The notes beneath the pieces are model-generated. The model was not told the DNA's origin. It did no database searches and saw only the letters and a program-made list of their open reading frames with translations. Both the position numbers and the translations under genes were made by a program. This document shows, in pieces, positions 44,034-51,983 of a stretch of 64,000 bases of DNA. Source of the DNA: Streptomyces sp. CB02980 (GTDB taxonomy: Bacteria > Actinomycetota > Actinomycetes > Streptomycetales > Streptomycetaceae); NCBI RefSeq assembly GCF_014451325.2, contig NZ_JACSCH020000006.1:248001-312000 (forward strand), read 5' to 3'. Each line of letters begins with the position of its first letter. Positions within the stretch are counted from its first letter, which is position 1.

Positions 44034-45356
44034 TCACGCCGGGGTCGGCACCACGCTCCTGCCCGTCTCGTGGGCGTACAGCATCGCCCGGTCGCGGAGG
44101 GCCGCGTGGACGGCCATGCGGGCGTCGCGGCGGCGCTGGGCCGGGCCGTCGGGCAGGTGCAGGATGCCGGCGTTGCCGCGCGAGCCGCGCTGGATCTCCG
44201 CCGTGCGGGGGATCCGGAGCGACTGGTAGCGGTCGAGCCGGGCCGCGGTCGTCGACGGCGCCGGATCGGCCAGACAGGCCGCCAGGTCCATCGCGTCCTC
44301 GACCGCCTGGTTCGCGCCCTGCGCCATGAACGGCAGCATCGGGTGGGCCGCGTCGCCGAGCAGGGTCAGCCTGCGCGAGGACCAGACGTCCAGCGGCGGC
44401 CGGTCGTGCAGCGCCCACTGGAGGGTCGTCTCCACGGCGCCCACGACGTCCGCGACCAGACCGGTCCAGCCGCCGAACACCCGGCGCAGCGCCTCGGGAT
44501 CGCCCGGGACCGACCAGGACTCGCCCGGGGACTGTGCCATCGGCACCGTCGCCGCGAAGCTCAGGTACTCCCCCGCCGCGACCGGGTAGCACACGAAGTG
44601 CCCGCCCGGGCCGAGCCAGAGGCGCACCAGAGGCGCGCGGGCCGCGTCCGGGAGCCGGTCCATGGGCACCAGGCCCCGGTAGATGCCGAGCCCCGAGAAC
44701 TCGGGCTCGTCGTGCCGGAACGCCTCGCGGACCGTGGAGTGGATGCCGTCGGCGCCCACCACCAGCTCCGCCCCGCGGACGGTTCCGTCCTCGAAGGCCA
44801 GCCGTACGCCGTCACCCGACGCGTCCGTCTCCCGCGCCTCGCTGAGGCGTTCGCCCAGCTTGAGGCTGCCCTCGGCGACGAGGGTGAGGAGCGCGTCGTG
44901 GAGATGCGCCCGGTGCACCGTGTAGTACGGGGCACCGAACATCTGCTCGCACTCCGCGCCGAGGGGCGTCCGGGCGATCGGCCGCCCGCTCCACCCCCGT
45001 ACCTCCATGGCCTCGATCGCCACCGCCCGCTCGCGCAGGGCCGGGCCGAGGCCGAGCCGCAGCAGCGGCCTGACCGCGTTGGGCGAGAGCTGGACTCCCG
45101 CCCCCACCTCCGCGAGCCGCCGTGTCTGTTCGTACACCGTGTACGGAATTCCCATGGAGGAGAGCGCACCGGCCAGCGTCAGTCCGCCGATGCCGGCACC
45201 GACCACCGAGACGTGCGGCCGCTCCTCCGCTCCCCACTCGTCCAGATCCCCGAACCGCACCTTTGAGACCGCCTTCCGCGTCGCTGCTGTGTCGGCACCG
45301 CCGGCGTCGCCAGCCGCGGTCTCCCGCAGTCCGGCCGTCCGCCGCACCCCGAGCAT
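44034..45356 (-). CDS. FAD-dependent monooxygenase (aromatic hydroxylase type)
   Basis: Flavoprotein monooxygenase (about 440 aa) of the PHBH/salicylate-hydroxylase family. Rossmann motif VSVVGAGIGGLTLAGAL, the DG motif VVGADGIHSTVREAF, and the GD motif LLGDAAHPMLPFMAQGANQAVEDA. It probably uses NAD(P)H to hydroxylate an aromatic or polyketide-like substrate. The start is uncertain: ATG at 45354-45356 gives a 45-residue lead before the Rossmann fold, while a GTG at 45258-45260 (KV-RFGDLDEWG) would give a more usual short one. It lies between the sdaA region and the exporter genes and diverges from the latter, so it could be a tailoring enzyme of the nearby peptide cluster, but thiopeptides seldom need one. 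Confidence 0.85.
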   Translation of the reverse strand: MLGVRRTAGLRETAAGDAGGADTAATRKAVSKVRFGDLDEWGAEERPHVSVVGAGIGGLTLAGALSSMGIPYTVYEQTRRLAEVGAGVQLSPNAVRPLLRLGLGPALRERAVAIEAMEVRGWSGRPIARTPLGAECEQMFGAPYYTVHRAHLHDALLTLVAEGSLKLGERLSEARETDASGDGVRLAFEDGTVRGAELVVGADGIHSTVREAFRHDEPEFSGLGIYRGLVPMDRLPDAARAPLVRLWLGPGGHFVCYPVAAGEYLSFAATVPMAQSPGESWSVPGDPEALRRVFGGWTGLVADVVGAVETTLQWALHDRPPLDVWSSRRLTLLGDAAHPMLPFMAQGANQAVEDAMDLAACLADPAPSTTAARLDRYQSLRIPRTAEIQRGSRGNAGILHLPDGPAQRRRDARMAVHAALRDRAMLYAHETGRSVVPTPA

Positions 45357-45576
45357 GGGTCGCCCACCGGCCCCCGGCAACGCGGGTCACGCCCCCCTCT
45401 GACAACTGTCGCGGCTTCCATGACGTCCGTCACCGCCGTCCCCGCGGGCCCGGCCCGGCCCGCCGGCCCGCACCTAACGTCGAGGCTGCGCCCCGGAGTC
45501 CGTCTGCGGGCGACGACCCCACGACGTCCCACCACCACGCCGGGAGGCACACAGTGACACGAGCCGAGGGACCGCG

Positions 45577-46566
45577 GTGACCGCCGCGGTGGCCGTGGAA
45601 GGCCTGCAGAAGCGGTACGGCGACCACGAGGCCGTGCGCGGCGTCGACTTCAGCGTCGCCGAGGGCGAGATCTTCGCCCTGCTCGGGCCGAACGGCGCGG
45701 GCAAGACCACCACCCTGGAGATCCTGGAGGGCTTCCGGGAGCGAGACGGCGGGCGGGTCGAGGTCCTCGGCCGCGACCCCGGTGTCAAGGCCGACGGACA
45801 CTGGCTGCGCGGCCAGGTCGGCCTCGTCCTCCAGGACATCGCCGTGGAGCCCTATCTGTCGGTACGGGAGACCGTGGCCCGCAACGCCGGCTACTACCCC
45901 GACCCGCGGAACGTCGACGAACTGCTCGACCTCGTCGGCCTGAACGAGAAGAAGGGCGCCAAGGTCAAGGACCTGTCCGGCGGCCAGAAGCGCCGGCTCG
46001 ACCTGGCGCTCGGCGTCGTCGGCCGGCCCAAGCTGCTGTTCCTGGACGAGCCGACCACCGGCTTCGACCCGAACGCGCGCCGCGGCGCCTGGGACGTCGT
46101 GCGCAATCTGCGCGACGACGGCACCACCATCGTCCTCACCACCCACTACATGGACGAGGCGCAGGCGCTGGCCGACTCGGTCGTGGTCATCGCCGAGGGC
46201 CGGATCGTCGCCTCGGGCACCCCGGACACCCTCGGCGGCCGCGACAGCGCCCAGACCCGGATCCGCTTCGCGCTGCCGACGGGCGCCGCGCTCGCCGACG
46301 TACCCCTGCCGGTGAGCGATGTGGAGGACGGCCTGGTGACGGCCGAGACGACCGAGCCGACGGCCGCGCTGCACCGGCTGACCGGCTGGGCGCTCGACCG
46401 GGGCACGCCGCTCGACCGGCTGACCGTGGAGCAGCCCACGCTCGAGGACGTCTACCTGAGCCTGACCAGCGAGTACGTACAGCAGGAAGCCTCCTCGCCG
46501 TCGTCCGCGCGGGAGCGCAAGGCGCCCGCCGGACGAGGCCGCCGACCCGGACGGAGCCGCTCATGA
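45577..46566 (+). CDS. ABC-2 exporter ATP-binding protein
   Basis: ATPase (329 aa) of a two-gene exporter. Walker A GPNGAGKTTTLEIL, Q-loop LVLQDIAVEPYLSV, signature LSGGQKRRLDLALGV, Walker B LLFLDEPTTGFD, H-loop TTHYMDEAQALAD. The C-terminal 90 residues include the DUF4162-like tail seen in drug exporters (DrrA type). GTG start at 45577 behind GGGACCGC; its stop overlaps the permease start (ATGA). Lies next to, but convergent with, the thiopeptide operon, so it could export the product or give immunity. A hairpin separates them. Confidence 0.9.
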   Translation: MTAAVAVEGLQKRYGDHEAVRGVDFSVAEGEIFALLGPNGAGKTTTLEILEGFRERDGGRVEVLGRDPGVKADGHWLRGQVGLVLQDIAVEPYLSVRETVARNAGYYPDPRNVDELLDLVGLNEKKGAKVKDLSGGQKRRLDLALGVVGRPKLLFLDEPTTGFDPNARRGAWDVVRNLRDDGTTIVLTTHYMDEAQALADSVVVIAEGRIVASGTPDTLGGRDSAQTRIRFALPTGAALADVPLPVSDVEDGLVTAETTEPTAALHRLTGWALDRGTPLDRLTVEQPTLEDVYLSLTSEYVQQEASSPSSARERKAPAGRGRRPGRSRS

Positions 46567-47396
46567 CCACCCTGATCCCCCCGACCGCCGAGACGACCGC
46601 CCCGGCGGCCTCGGCGACCCGCGCGGCCGCCCCGCGCGAACGGAACCCGCTGGCCCTGCTCGGCCATCAGATCCGTTACGAGCAGCTGTCGTTCTGGCGC
46701 AACCCGCAGTCGATGGTCTTCACCTTCGTGCTGCCGATCGTCATCATCGGCATCTTCGGTGCGGTGTTCAGCGGCAGCGAGGGCGAGGACTTCTTCTTCG
46801 GTCTGACCGGCATGCAGTACTACACGCCGGTGATCGCGGCCGTGTCCGTACTCGGCGCCTGCTACGGCCAGTTGGCGATCGTGCTCGCGATGCGCCGGCA
46901 GACCGGAGTCCTCAAGCGGCTGCACGCCACGCCGCTGCCCGCCTGGGTCTACTTCGCCGGTCTGCTCGTGCACTGCGTCGTCGTCAGCATCGTCGACGTC
47001 GCGCTCGTCTTCGGCATCGGCGCGCTCTACGGCGTCGACCTGCCCACCCACTGGGGCGCGGTCCTGCTGACCCTCGTCCTGGGCGCGGCGAGCTTCTGCG
47101 CGCTCGGTGTCGGCGTGGCCTCGCTGATCAAGAACTCGGAGGCGGCTCCGGCCGTCGTGCAGTTCATCCAGTTCCCGCTGGTCTTCATCTCGGGCAGCTA
47201 CTTCCCGATCCACGCGGAGCTCCTCAACACCATCGCGGGCCTGCTGCCCGTGAAGCCGTTCAACGACGCCATGCTGGCGCTCTTCACCCAGGACGCCGGC
47301 TTCCAGTGGCGTGACCTGGCGGTCCTCGCCGCCTGGGGTGTCATCGGCGCCCTGATCGCCGTCCGCAGCTTCCGCTGGGACCCGCGCCCCGAGTAG
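46563..47396 (+). CDS. ABC-2 type exporter permease
   Basis: Membrane subunit of 277 aa with about six helices and the ABC-2 family ending. The N-terminus is a 45-residue cytoplasmic lead, then MVFTFVLPIVIIGIFGAVFSG. Later blocks are LKRLHATPLPAWVYFAGLL and VQFIQFPLVFISGSYFPIHAE, the latter typical of the DrrB-like group. Translationally coupled to the ATPase by ATGA. Substrate unknown; a drug or peptide is likely. Confidence 0.9.
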   Translation: MTTLIPPTAETTAPAASATRAAAPRERNPLALLGHQIRYEQLSFWRNPQSMVFTFVLPIVIIGIFGAVFSGSEGEDFFFGLTGMQYYTPVIAAVSVLGACYGQLAIVLAMRRQTGVLKRLHATPLPAWVYFAGLLVHCVVVSIVDVALVFGIGALYGVDLPTHWGAVLLTLVLGAASFCALGVGVASLIKNSEAAPAVVQFIQFPLVFISGSYFPIHAELLNTIAGLLPVKPFNDAMLALFTQDAGFQWRDLAVLAAWGVIGALIAVRSFRWDPRPE

Positions 47397-47411
47397 GAGC
47401 CGGGCGCGCAC

Positions 47412-47452
47412 CACGAAAAGGCCCGACCGGGAAACCGGCCGGGCCTTTCGTG
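47412..47452. terminator. Bidirectional terminator between exporter and thiopeptide operon
   Basis: Long hairpin with near-perfect arms (CACGAAAAGGCCCG... pairing to ...CGGGCCTTTCGTG) around a GAAA loop, with T-rich ends on both strands. It marks the end of the six-gene RiPP operon. Confidence 0.88.
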
Positions 47453-47475
47453 ATCCCCGTGGGGGGGGTCTGTGG

Positions 47476-48456
47476 TCAGACGTTCCGCGGTACGGGGGTG
47501 TTCTCCGGTACGGGGGTGTTCTCCGGTACGGGGAAGGCGTGGGCCAGGACCGCGTACGTGCGCAGCTCCTCCAGGAGGCTCAGGCCGAGCCGGTTGTGGA
47601 GCATGTGCGCGTGCGAGAAGAGGACCATGCCCGGGTGGGTCGGCGACTGCTCCCGGATCTCGTCCGCGTGGGCGGCGATCCGGGCGTGCCAGCCGGCGAA
47701 GGGGCCGTGGGAGCCCGGGTCGAGGGTCACCGCCCCCTCGACCCGGGTGATCGTGTCGAGAAGGGCGGCCGGGTGGCCCGCCTCGGCGGCCCAGGCGCGC
47801 CAGGCGCCGAGACCGTGGGCGTAGTAGTACGCGCGTTCCGCCGGGTCCCCGAGGGCGGCGGCGACCGCGACGGTGCCGCGCAGGGCCAGCACGGCCCGCT
47901 GCCGCTCGCTGCCCACCTTGGGCAGGGCGGCGAGGACGAGGGCGCTGGACAGGGTGAAGAGGGACTCGGCGGCGGGCATGAGGGCGCGGCCGCCGTAGCG
48001 GTCGAACTCCGGCTCGTAGACGGCCGGGTGGACGCCGGGGGGCAGCAGGGCCTTCACGGAGGTGTTCTCGCCGGTCTCGCCCGCGGCGGCAAGCCGCTCG
48101 GCCCCGCTGCGGTAGGCGGCGGGGTCGAGCGGCTCCTCGCCCGGGGAGGGCGCGCCGGCGACGGCCAGGCGCTCGGCGAGGGCGGCCTCCACGCGCGCGC
48201 GTGCGGCGGTGTCGAGGTCGCCCACGCGGAGCCGCAGGTGCGGGCCGGACTGCCAGTAGCGGATGAAGAACCACGGGGTGCCGGGGGCGAGTTCGCGGAT
48301 CGTGGGGCCGATGACATCGGTGACGACCCGGTCGTGTGCCGACCGGGCCGTCGTACCGAGGTGGAGATGCCAGGCGGTCCAGTCGGTCGCCCGCGCCGTG
48401 GGCGGCGGGGGCGGGGCCGTGGCCGCCGTCGGGATCGGGGTCGGGGTCGGGGTCAC
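47476..48456 (-). CDS. Thiopeptide-type RiPP protein (SpaB_C-like; cyclase or elimination enzyme)
   Basis: A 326-aa protein of the thiopeptide-type bacteriocin biosynthesis family (TIGR03891, related to the LanB C-terminal domain). Signature: WHLHLGTTARSAHDRV at about residue 27 and FFIRYWQSGPHLRLRVGDLD at about 60. The ending MLHNRLGLSLLEELRTYAV is like that of pyridine-forming [4+2] cyclases and LanB elimination domains. Members either eliminate glutamate from glutamylated Ser/Thr or join two dehydroalanines into the thiopeptide ring. As the last gene of the operon and the one most unlike a LanB partner, I lean toward the cyclase role. It ends in two and a half PVPENT repeats, encoded by an 18-bp DNA repeat. 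GTG start at 48454-48456, 12 bp after the preceding gene. Confidence 0.8.
   Translation of the reverse strand: MTPTPTPIPTAATAPPPPPTARATDWTAWHLHLGTTARSAHDRVVTDVIGPTIRELAPGTPWFFIRYWQSGPHLRLRVGDLDTAARARVEAALAERLAVAGAPSPGEEPLDPAAYRSGAERLAAAGETGENTSVKALLPPGVHPAVYEPEFDRYGGRALMPAAESLFTLSSALVLAALPKVGSERQRAVLALRGTVAVAAALGDPAERAYYYAHGLGAWRAWAAEAGHPAALLDTITRVEGAVTLDPGSHGPFAGWHARIAAHADEIREQSPTHPGMVLFSHAHMLHNRLGLSLLEELRTYAVLAHAFPVPENTPVPENTPVPRNV
47488..47533. repeat. 18-bp tandem repeat encoding PVPENT
   Basis: Copies of CGGTACGGGGGTGTTCTC at 47488-47505 and 47506-47523, and a partial one at 47524-47533, all inside the C-terminal end of the SpaB_C-like gene. Confidence 0.9.
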
Positions 48457-48468
48457 GGGGACGCTCCT

Positions 48469-50046
48469 TCAGAGTCTGAGGTCGAGCAGCGCGCCGCCGG
48501 TGTCCTGCGGTACTCCCACGACCACGGACAGGACGATCATCTCGTCGGGGTCCAGGCCGAGGACGCGCTGGGTGGGAATCTCCTTGAAGGCCCGCACGGG
48601 GCGGGCGAAGAGGCCGGAGGCGGCGGCGGACAGGCAGAGCCCGTGCGCGGCCCAGCCGGCGGCGTGCTGGACGGCGCCCCAGCCTGCGGTCCCGAGGCGC
48701 TCGAAGAGCTCCCGGGTCCGTACGGACAGGAACACGGTGAGCGGCGCGTCGCGGATGCCGCAGCCGTTGACGGGCGAGACGCCGTAGCCGTACTGCTCCT
48801 CCAGGCGCTCGGGCGCGGTCGTGTCGGCACGCAGGAGGCGCGCGGCGCCGTCCCTGAGCCGGTGGACGCCGTCGGCCTGTCCCGCGACGCCCTGGACGAC
48901 GGCGGTGACGGTCAGCGCCTCGAAGGCGATGGCGAGTTCGCGTCCGGGCGGCGGTACGGAGAGCCAGCGGGCCGCGCTGTCGAGCGCCTCGGCGGGCACC
49001 TTCCGGCGCCGGCCGCTCATGCCGTGCAGGGCGCGCGGCATGCGTCCGGAGTGGCGCCGCCACAGCAGTTCCGCCCAGTCCGGCACGGTCGCGGAGGGGC
49101 CGAGGCCCGCCGGGACGGCGGTGGTGAGCGGGGCGGGGGCGCCGTCGTACGTCTGCTCCCGGTTGACGCGGATCAGCTCGGCGAGGGCGGGGTCGGTACG
49201 GGCCAGATGGGCCGGCGGCGCGGGAACGGAGTCCGCCTCCCGGGCCTGCACTCCCCCGCCGTCGTCCAGCTCCACGACGAACGGCAGGGACCACGCCCAG
49301 GCGTCTTCCAGGCCCAGGGCGGGCAGCAGCCCGTGGGCGTCCCGCCCCGGAAGCCGGAGCCGCGCGGGCACGTCGAACAGTTCGAGCCCGAGGCTCAACG
49401 CCCGGAGTACGAAGCCGAGTTCGATGGCGATGAGCGAGCCGCGGAACCACTGGTAGGCGGGCGGCACAGTCGTGTACCGGCCGGTGAGCACGACGTTCCG
49501 GGCGGGGGCCGCCGGGGCACCGGTGAGGGCGTGCCGGTCCGGTTCGAGCAGGCGCCACGGCATGCCCGCGCCCCCGTCCACGAAGGCGTGGACGGGGAAG
49601 AGACAGCGCGGCGAGGCGTACGGCCGGTGGTCGTTGTAGGGGTTCTCGGGCTCTCTGCGCTGCGGTCCGAAGGCGGTGACGAGGGCGCGGCCGAGCCGGT
49701 CCTCGACCGGTTCGGCCGCGCCCCGGCCCCGCCCGCCGCCGGGTGGCGGCGCGGGGTAGGGCAGCGCCGCGAGCCGGTCGTGGGTGCCGAGCGGCAGGGC
49801 CAGGCGCGGGCCGCCCCCGCGCGGCGGCGGGGGCGGTACGTGCGTGTCGGGCGGCGGCTGCGGCACCCAGGTCCACGGGGGCGCCTCCGGCGCGTCGTCC
49901 CCGGCCCCGTACGCGTACCAGAGGGGCTCGCGGGCGATGCTGTTGTCGCCCTCGGGGCCGGGCAGGTCGACCGGGCCGCGCCGGGGCGGAACCCCGGCGC
50001 CGGCGTCCGTCGCGCGCGGGGCCGTCGGGGCCGTCGGGGCCGTCAC
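48469..50046 (-). CDS. Nitroreductase-like flavoprotein of the thiopeptide cluster
   Basis: A 525-aa protein with two nitroreductase-like halves. Residues about 170-290 hold blocks such as FRGSLIAIELGFVLRALSLGL. Residues about 360-520 hold the second, more conserved half with GWGAVQHAAGWAAHGLCLSAAA, followed by IPTQRVLGLDPDEMIVLSVVVG. This is the FMN oxidoreductase fold of SagB-like azoline dehydrogenases that turn thiazolines or oxazolines into azoles. The N-terminus is Pro-rich. The GTG start overlaps the YcaO stop (GTGA). A clearer SagB-type enzyme is encoded separately at 59127-60665, so one of the two may act on another step or be catalytically degenerate. Confidence 0.75.
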   Translation of the reverse strand: MTAPTAPTAPRATDAGAGVPPRRGPVDLPGPEGDNSIAREPLWYAYGAGDDAPEAPPWTWVPQPPPDTHVPPPPPRGGGPRLALPLGTHDRLAALPYPAPPPGGGRGRGAAEPVEDRLGRALVTAFGPQRREPENPYNDHRPYASPRCLFPVHAFVDGGAGMPWRLLEPDRHALTGAPAAPARNVVLTGRYTTVPPAYQWFRGSLIAIELGFVLRALSLGLELFDVPARLRLPGRDAHGLLPALGLEDAWAWSLPFVVELDDGGGVQAREADSVPAPPAHLARTDPALAELIRVNREQTYDGAPAPLTTAVPAGLGPSATVPDWAELLWRRHSGRMPRALHGMSGRRRKVPAEALDSAARWLSVPPPGRELAIAFEALTVTAVVQGVAGQADGVHRLRDGAARLLRADTTAPERLEEQYGYGVSPVNGCGIRDAPLTVFLSVRTRELFERLGTAGWGAVQHAAGWAAHGLCLSAAASGLFARPVRAFKEIPTQRVLGLDPDEMIVLSVVVGVPQDTGGALLDLRL

Positions 50047-51983
50047 GGGAACGGGTGGGGGTCGAGGGGGATCGCCCGGTGCTCCTGCCCGGTGCCGCGC
50101 AGGGCGGCGGTGAGCCGGGGCAGTCCGGCCAGCCGCTGCTGGGCGTGGCCGAAGCACATCGGGACGATGCCGGGGACGACCGCGCGGGCCACGTGGATGC
50201 CCGCGTCGGCGTGTTCGCGGCTGGTCTGGTCGACGAGCACGATCCGGTCGAGCCCGGCCCCGGCGAACAGTCCGCGGACGAAGTCCAGGGCGCCGCGCAC
50301 GTCCCCGCCGGAGCCGCGCTCCATCCGGCCCGGCCAGTCGGGGAAGGCCTCGTCGAGCGTGACCCGGGGTCCGCCGAGCGCCGCGGTGGCGCGGGCGGCG
50401 GTCTCGGGCAGCGAGGAGAAGCGGACGTGGTCCTCCAGCTCCTGGACCAGCCACGGGTCCTCGACCATCGGCTCGACGGTCTCGCGGGTCCAGTCGACCG
50501 GGTTGGTGACGAGCTGGGCGACCTCGCGCAGGGCGCCGCGGATCGCGGACTGCGGGTCGGCGCCGGAGCCGGCCGAGGAGAAGGTGGCGGGGAAGGGGTT
50601 GAGCCGGTTCACCGCGAGCACCCAGACGACCGGGAGGCCGATGTCCTGGGTGGCGACGAGCAGGTGCACGTCGAAGCCGCGCGACTCCATCACCTCGATC
50701 ATGGCGCGGCTGGTGGGGTCGGTGAGGGAGGAGTTCGGGATGGTCGGCAGCGGGGCGGCCCGGTGCCAGGAGAGCAGGAACGCGTCCCGCTCCGCCAGCT
50801 CGAACAGCGAGTGCAGGGCGGCCTCTTCGAGGTTGGCGCCGACGGCGCAGCCGCTGGACGACTCGTAGAAGTAGTGCTTGCGGCCGGGCGTCCCGGCGGC
50901 GCGGGCGGCCCTGCGGTCGCGGCGGTGGTTGTACTCGTACTGGTAGAAGGCGTGGTCGGCGGGGACGAGCAGGGCGCGCCCGTCGTCGAGGTCGTGGCCC
51001 CACACCCAGTCCATCGGGGTGTCCGCGTCGAACGGCGTGGCCCTGCTGGTCGGGTGGGCGAGCTGCTCGGCCGTGTACCGCCCGAGACCGGCCGGGTCGA
51101 CGGCGTGCTCCGTGACCTCGGCGTACGAGCGGTGGGTGAGGACGGGGATGTCGTACGGGAAGCCCGCCAGGCGCTCGTACGCCTCCAGGATCGCCACGGG
51201 TCCGGTCTCGGCGAAGGTCCGGGCGCGGCCGTGGCCCATCGCCGGGGCGTCCGGCACCACGGCCATGCTCATCGCGAACGGGGCGCGGGACTCGCGCAGG
51301 AGCGCGCGGACGGGACCGAAGCGGTCGTCGACCAGGCGGTCCTGGAGCACCCCGCGCTCGACGAGCCGGCTCGCGGCGGTGCGGGTGCAGTCGTCCGGGA
51401 ACGCGGGCCGGTCGGTCGGGGTGAGCGGCGCCGGGGTCTCCGTGCCGTCGAGCCGCTCGTACGCCGGTCCGCAGAGCGGGCAGTGGAAGCTGCGGGCGAT
51501 CCGGTGCCGGCGCAGGCCGCGCGGCGAGACGGAGAAGAGTTCGCCGGGCCCGAGCGGCCGCCTCACCAGGTGCTCCAGGGTCGCCCGGAGCAGTTCGGGG
51601 AGGAGCGGCGCGCCCGGCCCGGGGGCGGTGGTCGCGTGCCGCAGGTCGCCGACGAGGGGGTGGTCGGGGACGGTGCGGTCGCGGACCTCGGCGCAGCCGG
51701 CGCAGCCCGCGTCGGTGCCGGGCCGCCAGAGCGGCCCCACGAGGACCTCGTCGCCCAGGAGGCGTACGGAGAGGTGGGCCCGGCCGGCGGCGACGGCCTC
51801 GTCGAACCGCGCCCGCTCCCAGTCGAGGTGCCAGCCGCGGTCGACCGCGACGGTTCCCTCGGGGAGGACGTCCGCGAGGACGTCGAGCGCGGAGCGCCAG
51901 GCCTCGTCGGCGGGGTGGGCGTCGAGCCCGGGGCCCCGGGCGAGGGCCGGGGCGGGGACGGGGGTGAGCGTGTCAGTGGGCAT
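50043..51983 (-). CDS. YcaO cyclodehydratase (azoline-forming), with N-terminal TOMM domain
   Basis: A 646-aa YcaO protein. It would use ATP to cyclise Cys (and possibly Ser/Thr) of the precursor into azolines. The N-terminal third carries two Cys pairs (GCAGCAEVRD and HCPLCGPAY), as in the zinc-holding leader-side domain of thiopeptide YcaOs. The YcaO core begins about residue 200 with family blocks SSSGCAVGANLEEAALHSL (ATP/Mg site), FELAERDAFLLSWH, and EVAQLVTN. It ends PLDPHPFP, the Pro-rich C-terminus typical of active TOMM YcaOs. ATG at 51981-51983 lies within the previous gene (11-bp overlap). Confidence 0.9.
   Translation of the reverse strand: MPTDTLTPVPAPALARGPGLDAHPADEAWRSALDVLADVLPEGTVAVDRGWHLDWERARFDEAVAAGRAHLSVRLLGDEVLVGPLWRPGTDAGCAGCAEVRDRTVPDHPLVGDLRHATTAPGPGAPLLPELLRATLEHLVRRPLGPGELFSVSPRGLRRHRIARSFHCPLCGPAYERLDGTETPAPLTPTDRPAFPDDCTRTAASRLVERGVLQDRLVDDRFGPVRALLRESRAPFAMSMAVVPDAPAMGHGRARTFAETGPVAILEAYERLAGFPYDIPVLTHRSYAEVTEHAVDPAGLGRYTAEQLAHPTSRATPFDADTPMDWVWGHDLDDGRALLVPADHAFYQYEYNHRRDRRAARAAGTPGRKHYFYESSSGCAVGANLEEAALHSLFELAERDAFLLSWHRAAPLPTIPNSSLTDPTSRAMIEVMESRGFDVHLLVATQDIGLPVVWVLAVNRLNPFPATFSSAGSGADPQSAIRGALREVAQLVTNPVDWTRETVEPMVEDPWLVQELEDHVRFSSLPETAARATAALGGPRVTLDEAFPDWPGRMERGSGGDVRGALDFVRGLFAGAGLDRIVLVDQTSREHADAGIHVARAVVPGIVPMCFGHAQQRLAGLPRLTAALRGTGQEHRAIPLDPHPFP

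Noticed and set aside
44034..45356. Flavin monooxygenase as a tailoring enzyme of the thiopeptide cluster
   Set aside because: It is outside the terminator-bounded operon, on the far side of the exporter, and its family is a poor fit for thiopeptide chemistry. Kept as an open possibility only.
47488..47533. CRISPR-like or mobile short repeats
   Set aside because: The 18-bp units are adjacent, without spacers, and lie in frame inside a gene (PVPENT repeats). The same reasoning rejects CRISPR for 12474-12517 and 62574-62645.
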